Part shown: positions 8,336 through 16,336 of the stretch, piece after piece | How positions within the stretch are numbered: position 1 is the first letter of the stretch | Layout: every line of letters starts with the position of its first letter | NCBI RefSeq assembly: GCF_028553785.1 | Contig: NZ_CP067136.1 | Span: 2,788,501 to 2,852,500, forward strand | From: Paracoccus fistulariae | GTDB taxonomy: Bacteria; Pseudomonadota; Alphaproteobacteria; Rhodobacterales; Rhodobacteraceae | Length of the DNA stretch: 64,000 nt | Direction: 5' to 3' | Made by a program: the position numbers and the translations under genes | Notes under the pieces: model-generated | Told to the model about the DNA's origin: nothing | What the model saw: only the letters and a program-made list of their open reading frames with translations | Database searches by the model: none

Positions 8336-9669
8336 GGAGAGTGTCCGGTCTTCTGTGGATGGCTGATTGGGTCCATGCTTCCTGAGAGGAGCAAGGACCA
8401 TGACGATTTCGAACGAACTGCTGGACGAGCTGCTGAAAGGCTGCAAGCGGCCTGAGGATCTGCTGGGCGACGCCGGGCTGATGAAGGAACTGAAGATCCG
8501 GCTGATGGAGCGGATGCTCGGGGCCGAGTTGACGGCACATCTGGGCTATGAGGCTGGTGCGGAGCCGCCGGCTGAGCAGACCAACCGCCGGAACGGGATC
8601 GCGACGAAGAGGGTGAAGGGCTCGGACGGCGAGGTGCCGCTTTCGGTGCCGCGAGACCGGGAGGGCAGCTTCGAGCCCGAGCTGGTGAAGAAGGGCCAGA
8701 CCCGGATCGATGGGGTGGATGACAAGATCATCGGGCTTTACGCTGCTGGGCTGTCGGTTCGGGACATCCAGGCCCACCTGGAAGATCTTTACGGCCTGCG
8801 GGTTTCGCCCGACCTGATCAGCCGCGTCACGGATGCCGTGCTGGACGAGGTCCGCGAGTGGCAGCACCGGGCGCTGGACCGGATGTATCCGATCGTCATT
8901 TTCGATGCCCTGCGCGTGAAGATCCGCGATGCTGACAGCCGGATGGTCAAAAACAAGGCCGTTTACATCGCCTTGGGCGTCACCCGGGAAGGGGATCGCG
9001 AGGTTCTGGGGCTCTGGATCGCCGACAACGAGGGCGCGAAGTTCTGGCTGTCGGTGATGAATGAGCTGCGCAACCGGGGCGTTCAGGACATCCTGATCGC
9101 GGTCGTGGACGGGCTGAAGGGCTTCCCCGAGGCCATCACTGCGGCCTTCCCCGAGACCACGGTCCAGACCTGCATCGTTCACCTGATCCGGCATTCGATG
9201 AACTTCTGCAGCTGGAAGGACCGCAAGGCCGTGGCGGCCGACCTGCGCCCGATTTACGAGGCCCCCACCGCTGAGCAGGCCGCCCGCCAACTGGGTGCCT
9301 TCGAGGAGAAATGGGCCGGGAAATACCCATCCATCGCCCCGGCCTGGCGCCGGGCATGGGCGGAAGTGACCCCGCTCTACGCCTTCAGCGCGGCGATCCG
9401 GAAGATCATCTACACCACGAATGCGGTGGAATCGCTGAACCGCGTGCTGCGGAAAACGCTGAAGACCAAGGGCTCGTTCCCAACCGAGGAGGCCGCAACG
9501 AAGCTGATCTTCCTCGCCATCCGCAACTTCGAAAAGGGCGGCCGCGCGGTCCGGGAATGGGTTGCGGCCCGCAATCAGCTGGCCATAATGTTCGCAGGGC
9601 GCTTCGACGCCTGAACGTATCTGAAAACCGCATGGGCCACATCAGATACACAGAGTTTCAGACACACCC
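8336..9669 (+). mobile_element. IS256-family element with 8-bp target duplication
   Basis: The ends GGAGAGTGTCCG (left) and GGGGTGTGTCTG (reverse complement of the right end) match at 9 of 12 positions. They are followed by further similarity (TTCTGTGG against CTCTGTGT). An 8-bp direct repeat CTGGAGGA flanks it at 8328-8335 and 9670-9677. Removing the element rejoins sequence coding DWRRVATRYDRCP, the C-terminus of an IS427-like transposase, so IS256 inserted into that older remnant. Confidence 0.85.
8400..9614 (+). CDS. IS256-family (mutator-type) transposase
   Basis: 404 residues with the mutator-family core: IVIFDALRVKIRD (D), AVVDGLKGFPEAI (D) and the C-terminal TTNAVESLNRVLRK (E). The start at 8400 has a good ribosome site (GAGAGGAGCAAGG). 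An in-frame start 33 bases upstream would extend into the element's end. Full length and uninterrupted, so possibly active. Confidence 0.93.
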   Translation: MTISNELLDELLKGCKRPEDLLGDAGLMKELKIRLMERMLGAELTAHLGYEAGAEPPAEQTNRRNGIATKRVKGSDGEVPLSVPRDREGSFEPELVKKGQTRIDGVDDKIIGLYAAGLSVRDIQAHLEDLYGLRVSPDLISRVTDAVLDEVREWQHRALDRMYPIVIFDALRVKIRDADSRMVKNKAVYIALGVTREGDREVLGLWIADNEGAKFWLSVMNELRNRGVQDILIAVVDGLKGFPEAITAAFPETTVQTCIVHLIRHSMNFCSWKDRKAVAADLRPIYEAPTAEQAARQLGAFEEKWAGKYPSIAPAWRRAWAEVTPLYAFSAAIRKIIYTTNAVESLNRVLRKTLKTKGSFPTEEAATKLIFLAIRNFEKGGRAVREWVAARNQLAIMFAGRFDA

Positions 9670-9762
9670 CTGGAGGAGGGTCGCAACCCGTTACGACAGA
9701 TGCCCGGAGACCTTCTTCTCAGCCATCGCTCTCGCCGCAACCATCTTGTTTGGGCTATGAAA
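9670..9762 (+). mobile_element. IS5-family (IS427-like) transposase tail remnant, copy 1
   Basis: Together with bases 8326-8335 left of the IS256, this codes DWRRVATRYDRCPETFFSAI and ends ALAATILFGL-stop, the typical C-terminus of IS427-group transposases. All upstream parts of that element are absent, replaced by the IS903-type element. Its last 78 bp (9685-9762) recur identically at 16337-16414. Confidence 0.75.
9685..9762 (+). repeat. 78-bp perfect direct repeat, copy A
   Basis: Identical base for base to 16337-16414 and in the same orientation. Outside it the two loci differ at once on the left; on the right only weak similarity remains (GAACGAG shared). The pair flanks the type VI secretion module. 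Confidence 0.9.
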
Positions 9763-9795
9763 AAAGAACGAGTCTGGAGCCTAACAATACCTGTT

Positions 9796-9957
9796 CTACT
9801 GATTTCGATCCGCGCACAGAAACAGCGCCAGGTCGCGATATTCGTTTTGCACCTCGTCAAATTCATCAAGAACCTCTTGTTCATGATAAAGCACCCTTCC
9901 GCGCTTGAAGATCATCCATGAAACATAACTGTGATGTCGCAGTTGCCCAATCGGCAT
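9796..9957 (-). CDS. Tiny ORF downstream of PAAR gene
   Basis: A 53-codon ORF beginning MPIGQLRHHSYVSWMIFKRG and ending LALFLCADRNQ, in the same AT-richer DNA as the secretion module and 39 bases past the PAAR stop. It is rich in acidic residues in the second half (LDEFDEVQNEY). No strong ribosome site is seen, and it could be the tail of a larger lost gene. An in-frame stop 12 bases before the ATG rules out an N-terminal extension here. Unknown function; an immunity or small accessory protein is only a guess. Confidence 0.35.
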   Translation of the reverse strand: MPIGQLRHHSYVSWMIFKRGRVLYHEQEVLDEFDEVQNEYRDLALFLCADRNQ

Positions 9958-9996
9958 CTTGCTACGAAGTCAAAACGTACTTGCAGTCTGACATCT

Positions 9997-10293
9997 TCAA
10001 TAGTTATCGTCAGCAAATACATTAGGCGAACCCTGCGCCATTTCACCACCACAATCTATCGCGTCACCAATCCTAACGAGTGATCTGCCATTAACGAAAA
10101 CGGTTGAGGACCCTTCCGCGACAGTGCGTTCATGCGGCTTATGCTTCGAGCAACTATGCGGCTCCAATCTGTCGCCTAAACGCAGCGCCGGCAGGCCATT
10201 CAATTCGACATCTGGACTGCCAGATATCGCAGGGGTGCCCGCGCATCTGTCATGGCCTGCACCCAAATCCGTTTTGCGAGAAACTGACGGCAT
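9997..10293 (-). CDS. PAAR-domain protein (type VI secretion spike tip)
   Basis: 98 residues consisting of one PAAR domain: MPSVSRKTDLGAGHDRCAGT, GSPDVELNGLPALRLGD, HSCSKHKPHERTVAEGSSTV and VRIGDAIDCGGEMAQGSPNV. Conserved Cys/His residues would bind the zinc at the cone tip. PAAR proteins cap the VgrG trimer and can recruit toxins. This one has no C-terminal toxin extension, so any effector is a separate protein. It lies 31 bases after the 308-residue gene, in the VgrG operon. Confidence 0.85.
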   Translation of the reverse strand: MPSVSRKTDLGAGHDRCAGTPAISGSPDVELNGLPALRLGDRLEPHSCSKHKPHERTVAEGSSTVFVNGRSLVRIGDAIDCGGEMAQGSPNVFADDNY

Positions 10294-10324
10294 GATTTAA
10301 ATCCAACGATTAGGCAGGTGATTT

Positions 10325-11251
10325 TTATTTGTAATCCCAGTTCGATAGATCCTCCATCGATACTTCGTCAAAAATTTCATCTACTGAGTGCCTGCCCGTA
10401 TAGGGAAACTCATGAACCGCACCATTGTCCGAATCCATGCCGAGCATATTCTTGACGGAAGGATCTCTTGAAATGTGTAGATTATTCCAACCCGGGATGT
10501 CAAAATCTGTCGTGCCGGCAACCCCGAGAAGATCGTAGTCGTATGGCATAAAGTTCACGCTTCTCATTGCTTTGATCGGACCAACAAAATTAGCAGACTC
10601 GTCACAGTCAATTTCTATCTCGGTCGAAGCCAGCATATGATTGTGGTTTCCAAACAACTGTCCTGCAGCAACACCTATTCTATGATGCGTATTCAGCATT
10701 ATTGGTGTATCCGCACTATCCCGTATAAAGACCTCACTATTGGGGAATCCGTCGCCTCTCAAGGTTGATTCAATGAGAATTTTCTTGCGGTGAAGGTCAA
10801 TTCTCATTGTAAAATTTAGGGTTATATCAAGATTGGGAATCACGGGCTCCAACTTACTTGCCCCGTCATCTCGAACATAATCCTGAGTTGGGCGAGCAGC
10901 ATGGTTTTTTCCCCAGGAATGCATCACAAGGGAGATGTTCTGTATACTGTCAGGAGTATATCTTGATATTGATTTTGAGAGGTACACCGCTTGAGGCCTC
11001 GTCCCCTCCTGCTCATATTTTTCATGCACCGAAAAATATCCACCCAACGGAGATGTGCTTGGATCGGAGTAAGCACTGGGAGCTTCTATATCGCTCTCTT
11101 TTGCATCTATGTTCATCAGAACGCCAACACGAGATGTTACCCTACCTCTCGGAAGAAAAGAAAAACCTCTACTATCACCATCAAACCAAAATCCTCCCAA
11201 GCCAAAGTTCTCATCAGGGTGAAAGGCGCGTTCATGCAGGGTGAATTTCAT
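10325..11251 (-). CDS. Protein of unknown family in VgrG operon, candidate T6SS effector or adaptor
   Basis: 308 residues, start MKFTLHERAFHPDENFGLGG, with no signal peptide, membrane segment or family I recognise. It is acidic and rich in Asp, Asn and His (for example GQLFGNHNHMLAST and THHRIGVAAG). Its start codon overlaps the stop of the upstream gene (TAATG), implying translational coupling. It lies between vgrG/the 152-residue gene and PAAR. Known T6SS operons place effectors, adaptors or immunity genes there, which is the only basis for the effector suggestion. Base composition is clearly AT-richer than the chromosome. Confidence 0.6.
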   Translation of the reverse strand: MKFTLHERAFHPDENFGLGGFWFDGDSRGFSFLPRGRVTSRVGVLMNIDAKESDIEAPSAYSDPSTSPLGGYFSVHEKYEQEGTRPQAVYLSKSISRYTPDSIQNISLVMHSWGKNHAARPTQDYVRDDGASKLEPVIPNLDITLNFTMRIDLHRKKILIESTLRGDGFPNSEVFIRDSADTPIMLNTHHRIGVAAGQLFGNHNHMLASTEIEIDCDESANFVGPIKAMRSVNFMPYDYDLLGVAGTTDFDIPGWNNLHISRDPSVKNMLGMDSDNGAVHEFPYTGRHSVDEIFDEVSMEDLSNWDYK

Positions 11252-11709
11252 TAACCTGCTCCGCTAATAGCATCAAATATTTCTATTTCATTAATATGCC
11301 CATAATCTGGATCACAGCTTGGAGTCGCTGATATTGCAACAAAGTCGTAATCAACGCGCGGATAGTCGTCAGGTGTGGGAATAGGAAAATCACCCACTAA
11401 AAAACTGCCGTAAGTGCGCTGTTGAAAATACATCCGCACATCTGGACCCTTGTCCAAATTTATAAAACGAAAGTTATATCGACCACTTTTCGAGACAATG
11501 ATGGCCGGAGTATCTTCAGCGCCGATCTCAAACACTCTGGGAACCACATCTTGTGGTGTATTAGGATCAGAAAATATCAGGAGGGCTGTACAATCCACGC
11601 CCCTGAACTTTACAGTGATTTCGGTGACAGACATATCTCTCTCCTCGGACTGGAGTGAGAATATTGCCCACCCCGCAATTAACGCAAAGAAAACCATAAG
11701 AATTTTCAT
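11251..11709 (-). CDS. Exported or membrane-anchored hypothetical protein in VgrG operon
   Basis: 152 residues with a short hydrophobic N-terminus (MKILMVFFALIAGWAIFSL) that would act as a signal peptide or membrane anchor. A beta-rich domain of unknown family follows (ITVKFRGVDCTALLIFSD, RVDYDFVAISATPSCDPDYG). It starts 11 bases after the vgrG stop and is coupled to the next gene. A periplasmic location would suit an immunity protein against a periplasmic toxin. A secreted cargo is equally possible. No function can be assigned from sequence alone. Confidence 0.6.
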   Translation of the reverse strand: MKILMVFFALIAGWAIFSLQSEERDMSVTEITVKFRGVDCTALLIFSDPNTPQDVVPRVFEIGAEDTPAIIVSKSGRYNFRFINLDKGPDVRMYFQQRTYGSFLVGDFPIPTPDDYPRVDYDFVAISATPSCDPDYGHINEIEIFDAISGAG

Positions 11710-11720
11710 TTTATCTCGCG

Positions 11721-13799
11721 CTAGTTCAGGTCAATCTTATCCGCCTTCATGCGAATGTGCTTCCCCTCGATGGAAATAACGCCTGAAGCATCCATTTTAA
11801 ACGTGGACGCTCCACAACGAATGTGAACCTCGCGCGCTACGTCAATAAATTGCCGATTTCCGACCATTTCGCGGCGAGATCCAGTCACACTTGAGGTTAC
11901 CTCGCCCCCGACGTTAAATGAATAGTCCTTAGCGACACTCTCTATGCGATTGCTTCCGGCCATCACAAGCATATTTTCCCCGCTTGTCAGGCTGATGTTT
12001 CGCTGAACGCTTAGCTGGTAACTTCCACCAGGCACAGTAGGATGGTCAAGCGAATAGCCCAGCGGTCTGATGCCTTCCCAATTTCGGCCTGCTCTTCCCG
12101 TCGCATATGTTTCCCGGTGATTTCCCGTAACGTTGACAGTCATGCTGCCGCCGACATGAACTGTGTCATTGCCTGCTGTCTCCTGAAATCTATTTCGGCC
12201 GATTGACCTGACTTCGTTACGATCGATACGGGCGGTACTGTTGTTAAGCACCTTTACAGAAAGATCTTTTTGGGCTCGCAACAGTATTTCCTCTATTTTT
12301 GCAGCGTCCTCGAATCTCAGTTCATTAAAGCCTCTGCCCTTGTGGCTATTTGTTCTGAAGGTGGAGCGTGTCTTATTCGCAGGCAGGTCATATGGCACTT
12401 TCTGCCTGGCATTCGGGACGACGCCTGTCACCACGGGCCTGTCGGGGTCGCCGTCCAGATAGCTGACCATCACCTCCATACCGATGCGCGGGATCACCTG
12501 GCCGCCCCAGCCGGCACCGGCCCAGTTCTGCGTCACCCGCACCCAGCAGGTGTCCGAGCCATCCTTCCTGGCCCGCCGGTCCCAGGGGAACCACAGCTTG
12601 ACGCGGCCATATTCGTCGGGATGGATCTCCTCACCCGCAGGGCCCGCCACGATCGCCACCTGGGTGCCGTCGATCCGCGGCTGAGGCGTTACCCGCCGCG
12701 GCGTCGCGGGCACATCCGCGGGCAGCGCCAGGAAGCGGTTCACATATTCGGGCTGGTTCTCGACGCTTTCATAGCTGGTATCCGTCACCTCATGCTCGAT
12801 CGCCAGGATCACATGCGGCGCGAAGACATTGTCCGGATTGGCCACGTCATAGGGCGTCAGCCGCGACCCCGCCGCAAGCGTACGCACATTCGACGACCCC
12901 TCGACCCGGGCATGCTCGGCCTCATCCGCCTGCATCCGCAGACGGGCCACGCGTTCCACCGCCCCATCCTCGATCCCGTCGCTGGCGCGGCCGCCCGGAC
13001 CATAGCCCGCCTGTACCGGGTATTCATATCGCTCGTAACCGCCATTCCGGGGCAGGTTGATCAGGCCGGGGCTGACCCCGCCCGGCACATGGCCCGGGGT
13101 CTGGAAATTCCAGTCGCCCCCGGCATGCGCCCCCGGAATGTAGCGGAAGGTGGTTTCGAACCGGTTAATGTGATTGCGATCGGTCGAGCCATGGGCAAAG
13201 CGCACATCCTCACCCCCCAGATAGCCCGAGGCATGGCTGGCGATATGCAACCGGTGCGCGCCTTCCTCATGCGACCACCAGAAGAACAGCCCGTCCTCCT
13301 CCAGCCGCCGCGTCAGATAGGCCAGATCGGTCTCGTTCCATTGCACCGAGTAATGCTGCGGCGGCACCGGATCGGTCACGCCGCCGGTCCGCGGCGCGGC
13401 GATGCCATGTTCCGACATCAGCGTCTGCGCCACCTCCAGCGCCGACATGTCCAGCCAGATCCGGCAATCCGAGCGCTGCGACAGAAGCCACAGATCCGGG
13501 CGCAGGATCAGCTCGTAATGGCGCAGCCCACGGCTCTGGCGGGGGCCTGCGCGCAGATCGGTGACGATCGCATTCCATTGCCGCCATTGCCCGCCGCCCA
13601 GTTCCAGCCGCAGATCGACCGGCTTGCCCAGCAGATCCTGCGGCGTCAGATCCGGCGATTTCGACCGCAGCGAGACACGCCCCTCGAACAGCTCGGAAAT
13701 CGCCTCACGCCAATGCAGCTTCTGCGCCAGAAGCACATCCGCCCCCAGAGCGCTGTCAATGCGCAGAATCCGCTCAGCCTGGATGAAGTCGGCGCTCAT
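11721..13799 (-). CDS. vgrG: Type VI secretion spike protein VgrG (TssI)
   Basis: 692 residues. The N-terminal gp27-like part (to about residue 380) includes QHYSVQWNETDLAYLTRRLE. The gp5-like OB domain follows at about 390-470 (HPDEYGRVKLWFPWD, WVRVTQNWAGAGWG, SYLDGDPDRPVVTG). The rest is a repetitive beta-helix needle ending KHIRMKADKIDLN. The protein forms the trimeric puncturing tip that carries PAAR and cargo. I took the ATG at 13799 (MSADFIQAERIL); an upstream in-frame start adds only six residues. The coding DNA is GC-rich to about 12400 and then AT-rich to the stop, matching the downstream genes. No tss sheath or baseplate genes are in the window, so this is an orphan vgrG. Confidence 0.92.
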   Translation of the reverse strand: MSADFIQAERILRIDSALGADVLLAQKLHWREAISELFEGRVSLRSKSPDLTPQDLLGKPVDLRLELGGGQWRQWNAIVTDLRAGPRQSRGLRHYELILRPDLWLLSQRSDCRIWLDMSALEVAQTLMSEHGIAAPRTGGVTDPVPPQHYSVQWNETDLAYLTRRLEEDGLFFWWSHEEGAHRLHIASHASGYLGGEDVRFAHGSTDRNHINRFETTFRYIPGAHAGGDWNFQTPGHVPGGVSPGLINLPRNGGYERYEYPVQAGYGPGGRASDGIEDGAVERVARLRMQADEAEHARVEGSSNVRTLAAGSRLTPYDVANPDNVFAPHVILAIEHEVTDTSYESVENQPEYVNRFLALPADVPATPRRVTPQPRIDGTQVAIVAGPAGEEIHPDEYGRVKLWFPWDRRARKDGSDTCWVRVTQNWAGAGWGGQVIPRIGMEVMVSYLDGDPDRPVVTGVVPNARQKVPYDLPANKTRSTFRTNSHKGRGFNELRFEDAAKIEEILLRAQKDLSVKVLNNSTARIDRNEVRSIGRNRFQETAGNDTVHVGGSMTVNVTGNHRETYATGRAGRNWEGIRPLGYSLDHPTVPGGSYQLSVQRNISLTSGENMLVMAGSNRIESVAKDYSFNVGGEVTSSVTGSRREMVGNRQFIDVAREVHIRCGASTFKMDASGVISIEGKHIRMKADKIDLN

Positions 13800-13982
13800 G
13801 CGAAACCCCTTAACCACAAAAACTCAACTCAAAATCAGGGCCGACTATATACACGGCCCCGACGGACTGTCAGCCCCGATCTCGCCAGCAACGCAGAAAG
13901 ACGTCGCGAGAGGCCCTAAAGGCTTTGGCGCGGGCGAAGGGGCCGCTAGAATAAGCGGTCACCGATCGGAGGCAGGAGAGGC

Positions 13983-14672
13983 ATGGCGGATGACAACAAT
14001 GAGGCGGGCAGCACCGGCAAGTTGGCACCCAAACCGCCATCCCGCCGCGGCCACCCCAGCGACATGTACGGAATTTCCCGCAAGTCACCGGACGCGACCG
14101 GCCAGCAAGCCTGGACCGTCCGCCTCTCGCGCGGCGGCCGCATGATCCAAACCTCCTTCTCTGACAGCACATATGGCGGCCCCGCCCAGTCCCTCTTTGT
14201 CGCGCGGGCCTACCGGGATGCAGTTCTCGAGATCGTCCCGCCGCTGACCCGCACCGAGATGCGCCAGGTCACCCGCAAAAAAGCCCCCTCCGAGCACCGC
14301 TCCGAGATCACCGGCGTCCATTATGCCAAGGCCACAAGAAACCGCTCTGCCGCCTGGATCGCCCGCATCGAGCTGCCCGCCGAGGACATCCCCGGACGCC
14401 CCCGCAAGGGCACCAAGCGCCCCCGCCGATCCATCACCCGCCGCTTCTCCATCACGGAACCGTTGGCGCAGCCGGGAAAGACCATCAGCGGAGGATCGAC
14501 GAAGCGCAACTTCGAAGCGCTAATCCCTAGGGGAAAGCGGGAATGGGTCTTGTCATGTACATATCTAGAGAACAGCGATGCCGATGATCTTCGGTCGCTG
14601 GCTGGAGGCGTGGTTCGGCAATGGTGGAACGGCGTCTCATATTTAGGCAATGTTCATCTAAACGTCCGATGA
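13983..14672 (+). CDS. AP2-like DNA-binding domain protein
   Basis: 229 codons with a strong ribosome site (AGGAGAGG). The segment MYGISRKSPDATGQQAWTVR followed by RGGRMIQTSFSDSTYGGPAQ and FVARAYRDAV resembles AP2/integrase-type DNA-binding domains seen in bacterial phage and homing proteins. A second, basic repeat-like part follows (RSAAWIARIELP...RRSITRRFSI). The tail after about residue 170 looks unlike family sequence and leads into scrambled DNA, so the 3' end may have been replaced. It is divergent from vgrG, 183 bases apart. Regulatory role is possible but unproven. Confidence 0.55.
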   Translation: MADDNNEAGSTGKLAPKPPSRRGHPSDMYGISRKSPDATGQQAWTVRLSRGGRMIQTSFSDSTYGGPAQSLFVARAYRDAVLEIVPPLTRTEMRQVTRKKAPSEHRSEITGVHYAKATRNRSAAWIARIELPAEDIPGRPRKGTKRPRRSITRRFSITEPLAQPGKTISGGSTKRNFEALIPRGKREWVLSCTYLENSDADDLRSLAGGVVRQWWNGVSYLGNVHLNVR

Positions 14673-14942
14673 GTAACGCGGCCCGGAGCTGCCTTTCGAG
14701 AGGGCCTCGCGCGACCCTGCAGTCTTCATCAGTCCACCCGTTCGTGCGGGACATTTTGCCTAAGCAGTTGGAAGAAACGCGGGGCAAAGCCCGCCGTCGA
14801 GACATGATGGCAGCCTGCCAGCAAGGGACGACAAATTGTGCTTGCAGCCTGCTGGGCTACCAGTGGTTGCCGATTGCTGCAAATCTAGTAGGATTGATCT
14901 GCAAAGAGACGCATGCTGAAACAAAAAGAGAACGTCTAGGCG
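14673..14942. other. Gap without a recognisable gene
   Basis: Frames are short on both strands and none has a convincing start or family resemblance. Local composition is mixed. Together with 15129-15580 it looks like leftover DNA of the rearranged island. Confidence 0.5.
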
Positions 14943-15128
14943 ATGGCTATTCAACGTGTGCGAGACCCTGTTCATGACCTTATTGAGTTCGACACACGCG
15001 ACGAGCTTGAACGTGTCGCTTGGATGCTCGTCCAATCGCCAATTTTTCGTCGTCGCTCCACCGGCGCCGACGTTCTACACCCAGAATTTCGCCCCGCATC
15101 CCTGCCTCCCTGTAGGAGACGTCTCTAA
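14943..15128 (+). pseudogene. HD-domain phosphohydrolase, N-terminal fragment
   Basis: The first 35 or so residues (MAIQRVRDPVHDLIEFDTRD, ELERVAWMLVQSPIFRR) match the N-terminus of the HD-superfamily dGTPase-like hydrolases, which normally continue LRRIKQLG and then the HD motif. Here the match stops at about 15056; the continuation is unrelated and ends at a stop 70 bases later. A deletion or rearrangement has removed the catalytic domain. Confidence 0.6.
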
Positions 15129-15580
15129 TAACGTCATTATGGACGTCTCTTATCAATCACCGGGACATACGAGCAGGCGGTTCAAATCGGGCGGTTACGA
15201 AAAATCGACACCGGAACGCTTGGCCAATGCAAAAGCTTTCTTGGCTGATTTGGCGTCCATCGATCTGCCTCGACCGATTCCCTCTGAGGTGATCCGGTAA
15301 TTTCAGCTCGAAAGATCAGTCGTGGTCCAGATTACCTACGGAATCCAATTTGTTCCAAAAAGTAGACCTTTGTCTCAAGTGCAGCGAATTCTCACTCATC
15401 TCCGGAATTTCTACAAAACAACGCTACGACAAAGGGGAGAATCGCTCCGATAATGGAGGTCTCCGCGCTTCACGTCTTCGCTAACGTAGCAGCCGTAATT
15501 TTCTCTTTTTGGTGGCGAAGGTTATGCAACTGGGTGCCGATCTGAGTGAGCCAGCATGCTTGCACCAACAGGAAATTTTG
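15129..15580. other. Gap with only weak ORFs
   Basis: A frame open to 15300 on the plus strand (ending AFLADLASIDLPRP...) has no proper start of its own and no recognised family. The rest is AT-richer intergenic DNA. I see no RNA gene or convincing promoter. Confidence 0.45.
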
Positions 15581-15874
15581 ATGCAGACAATTGAAATGTT
15601 CGGAACTGAATTGCGGACTACGATTGAAGACCTGAACGGCGAACCCGAGCTCCGAAGAATCGGACTGAGCTTTTTCTATGCAAATGGCTCTATTTGGATC
15701 AAGGAAGGGCCACGTCCGGGTGCCGATCTCGCCAATCGAATGGGGGTAGGAGAGGCTATCTCAAGGCACCTGTCAGCAGGCGGAATCCACCTCGCATTGC
15801 CTATGGCAAGCGGCGACTCTAAATGGCTTAAGATCACACCAGGAAGGCTGGAGGAACTCGACAAGCCCTCCTAA
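15581..15874 (+). CDS. Hypothetical protein, probably cut short by an IS630 element
   Basis: 97 residues from the ATG at 15581, which has AGGAAA six bases upstream. A longer frame from 15509 lacks such a site. It reads MQTIEMFGTELRTTIEDLNG...GLSFFYANGSIWIKEG...GGIHLALPMASGDSKWLKI, an ordinary globular composition of unknown family. Its TAA stop (15872-15874) is formed by the first bases of the downstream IS630 inverted repeat, so the native C-terminus may have been longer. Confidence 0.5.
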   Translation: MQTIEMFGTELRTTIEDLNGEPELRRIGLSFFYANGSIWIKEGPRPGADLANRMGVGEAISRHLSAGGIHLALPMASGDSKWLKITPGRLEELDKPS

Positions 15875-16336
15875 AGCGGTTCCAGCTTTCATTGAATCGA
15901 AAGGGGGGGCTCACGAGGTGTGTTCTCTGATTCATCCTGTTCAGGAGGATCAGTTCATGCCCAACCCGCTTTCCGCCGATATTCGTACGCGTTTTGAGTT
16001 GCTCTTTGCCCAAGGCCTGCCGGGCCGCGAGATTGGTCTCCGTCTGATGATTTCGGCGGCCTCCGCTTCGCGCCTGTCTCAAAAGCTCAAACGCGGATTG
16101 CGCCTGACGCCCGCCGACAACCCGCGCAATACCGGACATGGGCGGTTGGCTCCGCACCACGATTTTCTCATCGACCTGATTCACCAGGATCCGGACATCA
16201 CGCTCAGGGAATTGCAGGGGGCCTTGGCCGACGCACATGACGTGACCGCGTCAGTCTCTGGGATCGATCAAGCGCTCAAGCGGCTGGGATACACGTACAA
16301 AAAAAGAGCCTCATTGCGGATGAACGCAAGCGCGCA
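15872..16336 (+). mobile_element. IS630-family element, left part only
   Basis: Begins with a TA and the end sequence TAAAGCGGTTCCAGCTTTC, then the N-terminal half of an IS630 transposase. It stops at about 16336, where the tail of an IS427-like element takes over. The catalytic half and the right end are missing. It is a different IS630 subtype from the copy at 1453-2519. Confidence 0.8.

Noticed and set aside
12270..13919. 549-codon plus-strand ORF opposite vgrG
   Set aside because: It is antisense to a clearly recognised VgrG and consists of His/Arg/Pro-rich, non-globular sequence, a common artefact of GC-rich coding DNA.
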